From Myxococcales bacterium (GTDB taxonomy: Bacteria; Myxococcota_A; UBA796; GCA-2862545), in NCBI GenBank assembly GCA_019634415.1, contig JAHQVJ010000102.1, positions 1 through 64,000 on the forward strand: DNA of 64,000 bases. The letters are read 5' to 3'. The translations under genes and the position numbers were made by a program. This document shows, one piece after another, positions 25,301 through 33,429 of the stretch. How positions within the stretch are numbered: the stretch's first letter is position 1; every line of letters begins with the position of its first letter. The notes beneath the pieces are model-generated. The model saw nothing but the letters and a program-made list of their open reading frames with translations, was not told the DNA's origin and did not search any database.

Positions 25301-28221
25301 GCGACGAGCGGCCGAGTCTGGGGCAGCTGCACCTGCTGGCGTCGTCCTTCGAGGGGCTGCCCATCACCAAGCTCGATCCGGAGCTGGTGCAGCTCGCTCC
25401 GCGCGACATGCAGCGGCTGGCGGATCGCGTGGGGCGCGAGGCGCACCACGCCGACCTGCACGACGCGGGCTCGGTGTGGCGGGCACCGCAGGGCGAGCCC
25501 GATCGCCCCTCGCTGGCCGAGGCCGACGAGACGCTGCTCGCGGGCGTGCAGGACGCGCTGCGGGCCTCGCGGAGCACGGCGTCGGCGCTGGGCTCGCTTC
25601 AGGACAAGCAGGGTGTGCGCGCGAGCCAGGTGCAGCCCGCTGCCGAGGCCATTCGCGCCGTGCTGGGCACGGCTCCGCTGCGCACCGATCGGCCGAGCCG
25701 CGAGCTGATGATGGCCTGGCTGACGCGTGGCGACGATCCGGCGCTCGCGTCGATGGTGCGCAGGGTGGAGAACGCCTGGGCCGACGTGGCCGACTGGCAG
25801 AGTGCGGCTCCCGAGCAGGCCACCTTCGAGCTCACCCACGAGGTGGAGACCGCCATGAGCGTGGTGCGCACCATGGGGGTGTCGTTCTTCCGCTGGTTCT
25901 CCATGGCCTGGTGGCGGGCGCGGGGAGTGGTGCGGCGGGCGCTGGCCGCGCAGTGGCCCGCAGCGGCCTCGTCGTCGGTGGATCTGGGGCTCATGGAGCG
26001 CATGGAGCAGCGCGCCGAGGGGGCGTCTGCCTGGAACCAGCTGCGCAAGCTGCTCGAGGTCCTCAAGATCGACCCCGTCATCCCCGACACCGCCAGCGCC
26101 TGCGTGTGGGTGGAGCGGCTGGTGGAGTCCTTCGAGGCCACGCGGTCCATCGTGGAGGCCGAGGATCGCCTGCGCTACGCCGAGGCGTGGCCCGAGACCC
26201 TGCGAGCCGGAGCCTTCGACGCCTGGGACGCGACGCTGCAGGACCGCCTCGCCCTGCTCGAGGCCGCCAAGCAGCACCGTGAGACCTTCGAGCCCGCCCA
26301 TGGCCACTTCCCGTGGCTGGAGCCCGCGCCGAGCCACAGCGAGGTGATGGCGTTGCACGAGGCGTGGGCCATCGATGCGCCCCGGGTGGTCACCTCCGAT
26401 CACAACCTCGACCTGGCCACGGAGCTGTTCGCCGGTGCGCGCAGCGTGGTGCAGCACCTCGCCGACGTGCGGGGCGAGGCCGATGCGTCGGAGTGGTCGG
26501 ACGCGCTGGAGCACGGCTGGGCCCAGGCCGCCATCGATCAGGTGGAGCGCCGGCACCCCGAGACGCGCATGCTCGACCGGGTGTCTGCGGCCGACGTGGT
26601 GAAGGCCGAGGGGCAGCTCGCGCGGCTCATCGCCAAGCGTGGCGAGTACCACGTGCAGACCATCGTGGATCGAGCCGACCGCGTGCCGCTGCTCACCGAG
26701 GCGCGTCCCGAGAAGGGGCGCACGCGCACGCCACTGCAGAAGTCGCGGGAGCAGATGCTGCGGGAAGCCCGCAAGCGGCGGTTCATCCTGTCGCTGCGGG
26801 GCTTCGTGCGGCAGTTCTCCGACCAAGGGCTGATGGATCTGCTCCCCGTGTGGCTGGTGTCGCCCGAGACCGTGGCGGTGCTCTTCCCTGGGCGGCCGGT
26901 GTTCGATCTGGTGGTCATGGACGAGGCCAGCCAGTGCACCGTCGAGAAGGGGCTGCCGGCCTTGATGCGCGGGCACCGGGCCGTGATTGCCGGCGACGAC
27001 AAGCAGATGCCTCCCACGTCGTTCTTCGAGCTGCGCCATCAGATGGAGGAAGACGAGACGGGCACCGAGGACAACATCGAGGCCGACGCCCTGACGGCCG
27101 AGTCCCTGCTGGTGCTGGCGCGCGAGCGCTGCGTGCACGAGGGGCTGCGCTGGCACTATCGCTGCCTGCGCGAGGAGCTCATCGCGTTCTCGAACCACGC
27201 CATGTACGGCGGGGATCTGTTCACCATCCCCTCCACCGCCACCGGGCGAGCCACCCCTGCACTGCGCTGGGAGTCCGTGGAGGACGCCACCTACGACCAA
27301 GGCGTGAACCTGCTCGAGGCGGATCGCGTGGTGGAGGTGCTCGCCGAGCTGTTGGCGTCGGACGACGCGCCATCGGTGGGCATCGTCACGTTCAACATCC
27401 AGCAGCGTCAGGCCATCCAAGACGCCATCGACGTGCGGATGGAGCGCGACTCCGACTTCTCCGCCCACTACGTGGCCGCGCAGGGCCACGAGGAGCTGGA
27501 CCGTCGCCCGTTCGTGAAGAACCTCGAGGCGGTGCAGGGCGACGAGCGCGACGTCATCATCTTCTCCTTGGGGCATGCGCCCCTCACCCGCGCCAGCGGG
27601 GAGTCCTACGTACCTGCTCGGTTCGGCCCCCTGGGGCAGGCCGGCGGGGAGCGACGCCTCAACGTGGCGGTGTCGCGGGCGAAGCGCGAGTGCATCGTGG
27701 TGGCCAGCTTCCACCCGGCCATGCTCTCGGTGGCCAACACCAAGCACAGTGGTCCCAAGCTGCTCAAGGCCTTCCTGCAGTACGCCTGGGACCTCACCCA
27801 CGGTCGTCGTATGCAGGCCGACAAGACGCTCGAGCGCGTGCGCCACGGTAGCCTCGGCGACGTGCCCTTGCGCCAGCCGAAGCCCATCCTCACCATGCCG
27901 CCCCTCGCGGCTCAGGTGGCCGCTCGGCTCGACGCCGAGGGCGTGACCTACGACATGGAGGTGGGCACATCGGGCTTCCGCGTGCCGCTGGCCATCATCG
28001 ATCCCGAGGATCCCAACGTCTACAAGGTGGCGGTGCTCACCGACACCGGCGACCGACAGAGCGACGTGATCGAGGCGCACCTGCACCAGCCGCGGGTGTT
28101 GGTGGCCCGCGGCTGGGAGGTGGTTCGCGTGGACAGTCGGGAGTGGCACCGCGACCCGGCCGCGGTCATCGGCCGGATCATGGAGGCGCTACATCACAGC
28201 GACGCCGAGGGCGACGCTTAG
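22357..28221 (+). CDS. Giant SF1 helicase with TerB-like and degenerate peptidase/nuclease domains (Hhe-like)
   Basis: 1954 residues, TTG start with AGAGGAG. Residues about 90-240 resemble an M48-type peptidase, but the zinc motif is QELGH at 146-150, with Gln for the first His. Residues about 324-450 contain two TerB-like repeats (ALVALSDGDLSDEEIVAIEKVF; LAADAEIEAREIEMV). A DUF4011-like region precedes the SF1 helicase: Walker A GPPGTGKS at 872-879, DEASQ at 1522, GDDKQMPP, VQGDERDVIIFSLG near 1726 and NVAVSRAKRE. The C-terminus (about 1850-1954) resembles the Vsr/MTES_1575 nuclease but reads FRVPLAI, lacking the usual Asp. The order DUF4011-helicase-Vsr matches Hhe-type phage-defence helicases; defence here is inference. 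Confidence 0.85.
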   Translation: MSQGPDTERTTTTGVPTVDLEEIVPIDVARVRFSGERAAADRVRSDPWLRDLVVAADARGRNDSARARRQLMARGARVTEGMAPDVWAAARLAADRLEVHGPLEIHHAGPLKNAAIHLVEEPVLLEIRARLLPLLDRASTVAALGQELGHYLAHGPGSKNGALGLVVTTALEHGSAPSSAVRAASALAMCREITCDRFGLLACRDLSAALRLEMAVTTGLALDALTWDTAAYLEQCKALIASALQAGGPVGDHADRHTFPEHGLRAWALWLFSETDLYQDLTGEGPGTRSLPEVDAQILEALGVAPAEGLVDSALVLDPIPEVHECALASAALVALSDGDLSDEEIVAIEKVFAPIVGDWQRYLVWDNALEAFIDTQSVVRAGGPTVQRSVFQVLVHVLAADAEIEAREIEMVCAIGDAMEAGALYRALLDPVLKAFGEESRDLSKVQESIPMPARSAEAENALEVFLRGIHRRGGGEATLRRMFRLLGDRDGTDSSQATLTRLMDEVGLTTEVDLDQTALDHPVLFTPTDDYEADAYETMSTVRMEVEPSKDSARHRLSKGLIRLKESLVSGDGRSPAVRLRETRRGRSFDMYELERMSVGHGERVLTLVEATEPARVVDGREVGVHEVADRVSRQLIALQREAVARYEQTGARDLYVGYPFLTGMIDGYLVRAPLVLYPYELDRTDTRSFQLAPRTGDARIVNQALLRLVFGKKGLPFPDELGLALDRAALDSVDAVHQLLSDEGLRARTEGEDLQAFNGRGPELEGWLDGRMVLEPCAVLGFFPQSTSDMIADYDDLLTAVADPRVPLADKLGAAGPLLPVDLREELVVSEEWDVPEDAPPIVEVVPADPSQRSVLLRARTKRALVVDGPPGTGKSQVIVNLVADALSQGQTVAVVCEKRAALDVVAQRLEQIGLGHLVAVVHDVHDDRRALYSHVVTRLGEGHLRDLDEVGAERTADDLRSVMNQLAQRRSALLTALGDERPSLGQLHLLASSFEGLPITKLDPELVQLAPRDMQRLADRVGREAHHADLHDAGSVWRAPQGEPDRPSLAEADETLLAGVQDALRASRSTASALGSLQDKQGVRASQVQPAAEAIRAVLGTAPLRTDRPSRELMMAWLTRGDDPALASMVRRVENAWADVADWQSAAPEQATFELTHEVETAMSVVRTMGVSFFRWFSMAWWRARGVVRRALAAQWPAAASSSVDLGLMERMEQRAEGASAWNQLRKLLEVLKIDPVIPDTASACVWVERLVESFEATRSIVEAEDRLRYAEAWPETLRAGAFDAWDATLQDRLALLEAAKQHRETFEPAHGHFPWLEPAPSHSEVMALHEAWAIDAPRVVTSDHNLDLATELFAGARSVVQHLADVRGEADASEWSDALEHGWAQAAIDQVERRHPETRMLDRVSAADVVKAEGQLARLIAKRGEYHVQTIVDRADRVPLLTEARPEKGRTRTPLQKSREQMLREARKRRFILSLRGFVRQFSDQGLMDLLPVWLVSPETVAVLFPGRPVFDLVVMDEASQCTVEKGLPALMRGHRAVIAGDDKQMPPTSFFELRHQMEEDETGTEDNIEADALTAESLLVLARERCVHEGLRWHYRCLREELIAFSNHAMYGGDLFTIPSTATGRATPALRWESVEDATYDQGVNLLEADRVVEVLAELLASDDAPSVGIVTFNIQQRQAIQDAIDVRMERDSDFSAHYVAAQGHEELDRRPFVKNLEAVQGDERDVIIFSLGHAPLTRASGESYVPARFGPLGQAGGERRLNVAVSRAKRECIVVASFHPAMLSVANTKHSGPKLLKAFLQYAWDLTHGRRMQADKTLERVRHGSLGDVPLRQPKPILTMPPLAAQVAARLDAEGVTYDMEVGTSGFRVPLAIIDPEDPNVYKVAVLTDTGDRQSDVIEAHLHQPRVLVARGWEVVRVDSREWHRDPAAVIGRIMEALHHSDAEGDA

Positions 28222-29546
28222 AAAAGATCGCCGTCGATGGTGATCAGCAGACCGGGCAGGCACATCTCGTTCTGCGTGCCCCATCCCGGCAGGATGGGCT
28301 CGGTGTCGCCCGACGTGTCGTAGGTGCACGTCACCTCGAGGGAGTCCGCTGCGCTGAAGGGCACCGGTCCGTCGTACATGTAGATCCGCTGCCAGTTGAA
28401 GTCCCAGTTGGGCACGTCGGCCACGCACGTCTCTGTCTTGTCGGCATGTCGCAGCGCGATCGACATCTGCGTGCCGCGCTCGTGCATATGGGGCAGCACA
28501 CCCACGATGTTCGGGCTCAGGAAGCCCGGGACCAGCCACTCCATCGGCATCGAGTAGGTGATCTCGGCATCTGCCTGCCCTGCGGGGATGGACTCCGGCA
28601 CACCATCCACGCCGCCCAAGAAGAGGTCGGGCAGCGTGACGTACATCTCCTCGTCCACCTCGTCTTCCAGACGCAGGTCCACGAAGGTCTGGTCGGACTG
28701 TCCGCGGGTGTCCTCGTCGACCAGGTTGTAGTGGACCTGGAAGACCATCTTCGCACCGACGGGAATGCGGATGCCGTGCCCCTCGGGGTACTCGACCGCG
28801 CCCTGGCCAGGTGCCCACGACACGACCTCACCGCCCGTGCTCACGCCTTCGCCCGCGCCTTCGAAGCACGGCCAGCCGTCTCGCTCGGGATCGGACATGG
28901 CGGCGATGATCTCGGCGTTGGTCTGCTTCTTGTCCCAGCCCAGATCCTCCATGACCACGGGGAGGCCGATGACGTGGTGCACGACGGCCTCGTTGCCCGG
29001 AAACACCTCGTAGCCCGTGAGGAAGGTGTCCTTGTCTGTGGGAATGTCTGCGGCGAAGCAGCGGTACTCGTCGAACTCCGCCTTGGCGCCTCCCACGATC
29101 TCGGGCACGAACTCGGGTGTGGAGACCCGGACCGCGTCACCTGGCAAGGAGGGGGTCTCTGGAAGCGTGAAGTCGTAGCCCTCGCCTTCGAGGGCACCGT
29201 CGGTGGCCCAGTCGGAGATCAGCTCGATCTCCTCGTCGGTGAGCCACTGGCTGTCCTCGAAGTCACCACAGGAGCCGTCGCCGACCACGAGGAAGGGAGG
29301 CATGGAGCGAGACGCCGTGGCCGCCGCCGAGGCGCTCGCCCACATCTTGGCGTCTTCGTAGTTGTCGAGGCGGAAGGGGGCGATGCTCCCCTCCTGGTGA
29401 CACGCCACGCAGCGGGCCTCGTAGATGGGCCCGATCTGATCGAAGGTGACGGCGTCAGCCGGGGTCTCGGTCGTGGTGGTGTCGGTGTCGGTGGTCTGTC
29501 CGCTGCAAGCGGCGAGCAGCAGCGCGGCAGCACTAAGCGATCGCAT
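28218..29546 (-). CDS. Copper type II ascorbate-dependent monooxygenase-like lipoprotein with c-type heme site
   Basis: 442 residues. Signal peptide with lipobox-like Cys14, then a Thr/Asp linker. CVACH at 46-50 is a covalent heme c motif. The remainder is a PHM/DBH-like two-domain fold: VVHHVIGL offers a di-His copper site in the first domain and LPHMHERGTQM a His-Met-His in the second. The combination is common in myxobacterial genomes; the substrate is unknown. Its stop overlaps the end of the helicase gene by 4 nt, converging. Confidence 0.83.
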   Translation of the reverse strand: MRSLSAAALLLAACSGQTTDTDTTTTETPADAVTFDQIGPIYEARCVACHQEGSIAPFRLDNYEDAKMWASASAAATASRSMPPFLVVGDGSCGDFEDSQWLTDEEIELISDWATDGALEGEGYDFTLPETPSLPGDAVRVSTPEFVPEIVGGAKAEFDEYRCFAADIPTDKDTFLTGYEVFPGNEAVVHHVIGLPVVMEDLGWDKKQTNAEIIAAMSDPERDGWPCFEGAGEGVSTGGEVVSWAPGQGAVEYPEGHGIRIPVGAKMVFQVHYNLVDEDTRGQSDQTFVDLRLEDEVDEEMYVTLPDLFLGGVDGVPESIPAGQADAEITYSMPMEWLVPGFLSPNIVGVLPHMHERGTQMSIALRHADKTETCVADVPNWDFNWQRIYMYDGPVPFSAADSLEVTCTYDTSGDTEPILPGWGTQNEMCLPGLLITIDGDLF

Positions 29547-29649
29547 CGTGTCCCCTCGGTTGGTCTAGTCAGACACCCTAAGTGGGCAGATCGGGTACCT
29601 CTTGTGACCCCGACCACGCGAAGGGGAGAATCTGTCTGGCCTTCCGGAC

Positions 29650-31050
29650 CTACAGCGAGATCACGTCCGTGGGCTCGACGGTCTCGATCTCGGTGCCCTC
29701 CCACCGCACCGCCACGTCGGCGCCGTTGGACGTCGCGCCCGAGCCGAAGTCCGAGGTCTCCAGCTCCAAGCCCATCGGATGGGGATTGCCGCGTGTCGAC
29801 AGCTCCAGCACAGCCGCTGAGGCGTCCCAGGCCGCGTTGCCGAAGACGTCCAGATCGGAGGCTCGCAGCGTGGGGGTGTGCGTGTCGGGGTCCCAGGCGC
29901 CCCGCCGCTCCACGCTGATCGGTCCCCACTGGCCCTCGTTGCCCTCGATGTGCGCCCCCGCCAGCGTCACGTCGTGGGTCCACAGGCCCAGCTGCAGCGC
30001 CGATCCGATCGGCCACTCCATGAGCTTGTCGGGATTCCCCGTGTTGTCGAGGATCTCGAGGTCCGAGAGCACCGTGGGGCCCGTGCTGCTGACCTGCATG
30101 CCGGCGCTCCAGTGGCCCAGGCCGGTGTTGCCCTCGACTCGTACGCGCGTCAGCTCGATGTCGGAGCCCGACAGGAGGGCCGTGACGAAGCGCGTGGTGT
30201 TGTTCAGGAGGTCGACGTCCTCCAGGAGCGCCCTCGGCGGCTCCTTCATGGTCGCGGCGTCGGTTCCCAGCTCGAACCACAGGGGGGTGTCGACGTGGAT
30301 GTGCGGTGCCTCCAGGGGGGCGCTTCCCTCGATGGTCACACGGGTCAGCACGAGCTCCATGCGTGGCGCCAGGATGCGGCTCGCGTCGAACGTCACCGCC
30401 TCGCTCGGCGAGAGGTCTCCGTTGAAGTGCAAGGCACCGTGCGCGTTGTCGGTGAGCGCGCTGTCCACCATCCGCACGGCGGATCCGACGGCATACAGGG
30501 CTCCCCCCTCGATCGATGCGACGTTGTCGCGCAGCGTGGAGCAGGTCACGTCGACCGCCGAGTCGACGACCAACATCCCGCCGCCGAAGTTCGCCAGCTC
30601 TCCCTTCGCCGTGCCTTCGGTCGTGTTGCCGTGAGCGATGGTGAGCCCGTCCAGCGACACCGTGCTGTGCAGCAGCGTGAGCACCCGGTGGGTGTCGGCC
30701 CCGCTCAGCACCGTCTCGGCCTGCGGATCGATGGCAGCCAGGTCGAGGGTGCGGTCGTCGATCCACAGCTCCGCCTCGTGCACGCCAGGGCACACCCACA
30801 CAGTGTCCCCGTCTGCCGCGGCCTCCAGCGCCGCGTCGAGATCGCTGTGGGAGATGCCCGCCACCACCGCCTGCACGCCAGCTGTACACGAGGCGAGCAG
30901 TGCGGCGTCTGCCTCCCGCTCGCACCCCACGTCGTTGCCGGGCAACGTCTCCAAGGTGGTGCTCGTTCCGGGCAAGGGCTCCTCGGAGCCGAGTTGTACA
31001 CAGGCTCCCGCACCGAGGATCACGAGGACCCCAGCTGTCCGTGAATGCAT
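29650..31050 (-). CDS. Right-handed beta-helix surface lipoprotein
   Basis: 466 residues from ATG 31050, which has GAGAGG upstream; an ATG six codons earlier lacks this. Lipobox ILGAGAC. After a linker, a short alpha-helical cap with DGDTVWVCPGVHE leads into repeated parallel beta-helix rungs with Asn/Gly turns (SLDGLTIAHGNTT, NFGGGMLVVDSAVDVTCSTLRDN, EGGALYAVGSAVRMVDS). This is the PbH1/pectate-lyase-like fold used in surface adhesins and lyases. No catalytic site is evident. Divergent from the lipoprotein at 31277. Confidence 0.8.
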   Translation of the reverse strand: MHSRTAGVLVILGAGACVQLGSEEPLPGTSTTLETLPGNDVGCEREADAALLASCTAGVQAVVAGISHSDLDAALEAAADGDTVWVCPGVHEAELWIDDRTLDLAAIDPQAETVLSGADTHRVLTLLHSTVSLDGLTIAHGNTTEGTAKGELANFGGGMLVVDSAVDVTCSTLRDNVASIEGGALYAVGSAVRMVDSALTDNAHGALHFNGDLSPSEAVTFDASRILAPRMELVLTRVTIEGSAPLEAPHIHVDTPLWFELGTDAATMKEPPRALLEDVDLLNNTTRFVTALLSGSDIELTRVRVEGNTGLGHWSAGMQVSSTGPTVLSDLEILDNTGNPDKLMEWPIGSALQLGLWTHDVTLAGAHIEGNEGQWGPISVERRGAWDPDTHTPTLRASDLDVFGNAAWDASAAVLELSTRGNPHPMGLELETSDFGSGATSNGADVAVRWEGTEIETVEPTDVISL

Positions 31051-31176
31051 GTTCGACCTCTCGTGCATTGTTCTGCTTTCTGGCGGCTCTCACGGCCGAT
31101 GGCCGCCCGCCGTGGTCCATGCCCGGACAGTCTCGTCGGCGTCAGTGGTGCGAGGGGTGCGGAGATGCCGGTTTTC

Positions 31177-31191
31177 GTTTGCGATGCAAAC
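31177..31191. promoter_or_regulatory. Perfect palindrome GTTTGC-GAT-GCAAAC, candidate operator
   Basis: A 6-bp perfect inverted repeat with 3-nt spacer in the 226-nt divergent region between the beta-helix lipoprotein (start 31050, minus) and the lipoprotein at 31277 (plus). Symmetry and location suggest a dimeric regulator site. No regulator is encoded adjacent. Confidence 0.4.
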
Positions 31192-31276
31192 CGCGAGTGC
31201 TAGGTGTCGAGGCCCGCAAACGACTGGAGGTCGGTTCGTGCTTGGAGAAGGCTGTTCAGAAGGGAGAACGGTGTCT

Positions 31277-32203
31277 ATGGGCTTGATTGGGAGAGGTGTT
31301 GTGGGCTGGGTGGTCGCGGCCGCGATGTTGGCTGGCTGCCGAGGGTCCACGCCGGGGGGGACTGCCACCACCACCATCGACGACCCCACGATCGAGCCAT
31401 CCGACAGTGTCACGGACACGGTCGACGTCACCCATACGGGTGACACCAGCCTCACGGACACCGGTGAGCGCTCTGCGCTGTGTGTCTACGACGACGAGCG
31501 CGAGGGAACCGACCGCATCGCGCAGGGCTCCACCTGCTTCGAAGACAATGACACGGAGCCCTCCTGCGCCGAGGACGAGCCCAGCGGAGAGGATCTGACC
31601 TTCCTGTGGCGCGCCCCCTACGAGGCCACCTGGGTGATCGATGGCCGGCGTGCGTCGTCGAACACCATCTTCGAGGTCCGCACGGAGTGCCCCGATCCCG
31701 AGCTGTTGACCTGTGTCTCGAACTTCTCGAGTGCAGCGAACATCGTGGAGCACCCGCTCGCCGAGGGGGAGGGGGTGTTGATCACGATCGACACCGAGTC
31801 CGATTGTGTCGACGAGTACGAGGTGCTCGTGTACGACGCGGCTGCGCCCGACTGCGTGGAGCAGGCGCCCAACGACACCGCCAAGACGGCTACCGTGTTG
31901 CCCGAGGGGATCGCGGACATCCACGTAGGTCCCGAGGACATCGACTGGTACGAGATCACGCTCCCCGCGATCTCGTCGGGCGACGTCTATGCCAGGTTCG
32001 ACGGCTCCCTCGCCGACGTGGACATCCGGCTGTACGATCAGGATCTGAAGTTCATCGACGGAAGCTTGTCCTCGACCTCGTCCAGCGAGCACATCGGACC
32101 CTTTCCGAACGCCAGCTTCTGGGACACCACGTTCTACCTGAAGGTGGAGACCTTTGGGGACGGGGTGAACTGCATTCCCGTCGAGCTCGAGCTGGAGATC
32201 TGA
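31277..32203 (+). CDS. Secreted lipoprotein with PPC-like beta domain
   Basis: 308 residues. Membrane-like segment then lipobox MLAGC, followed by a Thr/Asp/Ser linker rich in TDT repeats. The C-terminal domain (about 195-300) resembles the bacterial pre-peptidase C-terminal (PPC) fold: NDTAKTATVLPEGIADIHVGPEDIDWYEI and GSLADVDIRLYD. The Cys-rich middle region is unrecognised. Start is ATG 31277; an in-frame GTG at 31271 has slightly better spacing to AGGGAG and could be used instead. Probably an outer-membrane or surface protein. Confidence 0.75.
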   Translation: MGLIGRGVVGWVVAAAMLAGCRGSTPGGTATTTIDDPTIEPSDSVTDTVDVTHTGDTSLTDTGERSALCVYDDEREGTDRIAQGSTCFEDNDTEPSCAEDEPSGEDLTFLWRAPYEATWVIDGRRASSNTIFEVRTECPDPELLTCVSNFSSAANIVEHPLAEGEGVLITIDTESDCVDEYEVLVYDAAAPDCVEQAPNDTAKTATVLPEGIADIHVGPEDIDWYEITLPAISSGDVYARFDGSLADVDIRLYDQDLKFIDGSLSSTSSSEHIGPFPNASFWDTTFYLKVETFGDGVNCIPVELELEI

Positions 32204-32220
32204 CCTCGCCTGGAGCACAC

Positions 32221-32775
32221 GTGAGCGCTGCGACGGACCTGCACGCACGGCTGCGCGCCGCCACCGACGCGGCTCATCGCGCGCTGCATCATCACCCGTT
32301 CATGGTGCAGCGCTTCTTCGCGCCCCAGATGACCATGCAGACCTACGCTGCCTTCCTGCAGGCCTTCGCTCCTCCCTGGTCCTCGCTGCACACCTGCGCT
32401 GTCGTCGGCATGGCTGCCCACGCCTCCCGCTGGCCTGCCCTCGCGCGAGACCTCGCGGAGCTGGGGCACGAGGGCCAGCGCGGGCAGCCGCTGTCCACGC
32501 CCGATCAGGCGCTCGGCTACGCCTATGTGCTGATCGGCTCCACGCGTGGCGCCAAGGCCCTGCGGACACGGGTGCGTAGCCAGCTCCCCGACGCACCCAC
32601 CGCCTTCCTCGATCCCGACGGTGCCGACGAAGCCTGGGAGGCCGTGCTCGATCACCTCACGCACGCACAGCTTCCCGCGGATCGGGAGCAACACGTCGTC
32701 GAGGCCGCGCTGCGCTGCTTCGGCGACGTGGCCAAGGGCTTCGCGACCGCTGCGGTACTGTCTTCAAGGGACTGA
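32221..32775 (+). CDS. Biliverdin-producing heme oxygenase-like protein
   Basis: 184 residues, GTG start preceded by GGAG. The pattern TDAAHRALHHHPFM has the proximal heme His early, and GYAYVLIGSTRGAKAL matches the GSTxG helix region of heme oxygenases of the HmuO/BphO class. Expected to open heme to biliverdin, CO and iron. No phytochrome or heme-uptake gene is adjacent. The last 40 nt of the gene are the first part of the 113-nt tandem repeat at 32736, so its stop codon lies inside the repeat hairpin. Confidence 0.75.
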   Translation: MSAATDLHARLRAATDAAHRALHHHPFMVQRFFAPQMTMQTYAAFLQAFAPPWSSLHTCAVVGMAAHASRWPALARDLAELGHEGQRGQPLSTPDQALGYAYVLIGSTRGAKALRTRVRSQLPDAPTAFLDPDGADEAWEAVLDHLTHAQLPADREQHVVEAALRCFGDVAKGFATAAVLSSRD

Positions 32776-32976
32776 CCAGCGCACGCAGTGCGCCAGTTCC
32801 TTGTGGGCAGAATCGCGGTGGGCGAGGAAGAAGCCCGGTAGGCGGTGAGGGCTTCGCGACCGCTGCGGTACTGTCTTCAAGGGACTGACCAGCGCACGCA
32901 GTGCGCCAGTTCCTTGTGGGCAGAATCGCGGTGGGCGAGGAAGAAGCCCGGTGAACGGTGAGGGCTTCGCGACCGC
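32736..32976. repeat. 113-bp tandem repeat with internal hairpin, two copies plus 15 nt
   Basis: Copy 1 is 32736-32848, copy 2 is 32849-32961, and a partial third copy of 15 nt runs to 32976, three bases before the end of the NUDIX gene. The copies are almost identical, differing near their right ends. Each contains GCGCAC-GCA-GTGCGC (32779-32793 in copy 1), extended by GGACTG pairing with CAGTTCC. It lies between convergent genes and includes the end of the heme oxygenase gene. Confidence 0.9.
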
Positions 32977-32979
32977 CGG

Positions 32980-33429
32980 TCAGCCGTCCTCGAAGCCCAG
33001 CACGTCCATTGGGTAGACCGGACCCTCACTCGCTCGCCGCATCCAGGTGAGCACCTCCCGACCTCGCAGCGGCAGGGCCTGCGCCTCCAGGTAGGTCACC
33101 CAGGCCGCCTGCAGGGAGTGCTCGTTGCCCGGCGGGGCCAGGGGAGGGACGTCCGCCGTGGGCTCCCCCAGGAACACCACCCGCAGCCGCGCCCCGTGGG
33201 CATCGGGGGTGTGCTGGATCTTGAGCACCCCCGTGAGTGCGATGGGCACCCCCGCTTCCTCCAAGGCCTCGCGCTTGGCGCCGTTCATCAGGCTCTCGCC
33301 TGGCTCCACGCGTCCCGCCGGTAGGTACCACCGCTCCGAGAACTTGCGCTCTTGCACCAGCAGGAACTGATCGCCCTGGCGTACCACCGTGAGCGCGAAG
33401 CACCAGGTGGGGATGGGCTCACGCGGCAA
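32980..33429 (-). CDS. NUDIX hydrolase
   Basis: About 149 residues. The Nudix box reads GRVEPGESLMNGAKREALEEAGV, a close fit to GX5EX7REUXEEXGU, with the metal-binding Glu residues present. WCFALTVVRQGDQFLLVQERKF is the usual preceding strand pair. The start is taken as TTG 33429, overlapping the end of the upstream membrane protein by 11 nt; no better start is visible. Third gene of an ECF sigma/anti-sigma operon. Hydrolyses a nucleoside-diphosphate-linked compound, identity unknown. Confidence 0.85.
   Translation of the reverse strand: MPREPIPTWCFALTVVRQGDQFLLVQERKFSERWYLPAGRVEPGESLMNGAKREALEEAGVPIALTGVLKIQHTPDAHGARLRVVFLGEPTADVPPLAPPGNEHSLQAAWVTYLEAQALPLRGREVLTWMRRASEGPVYPMDVLGFEDG

Noticed and set aside
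22045..28149. A 2034-codon open frame antisense to the helicase gene
   Set aside because: It is His/Arg/Gln-rich, has no recognisable domain, and mirrors a plus-strand gene with clear helicase motifs. Long antisense frames are common in GC-rich codons.
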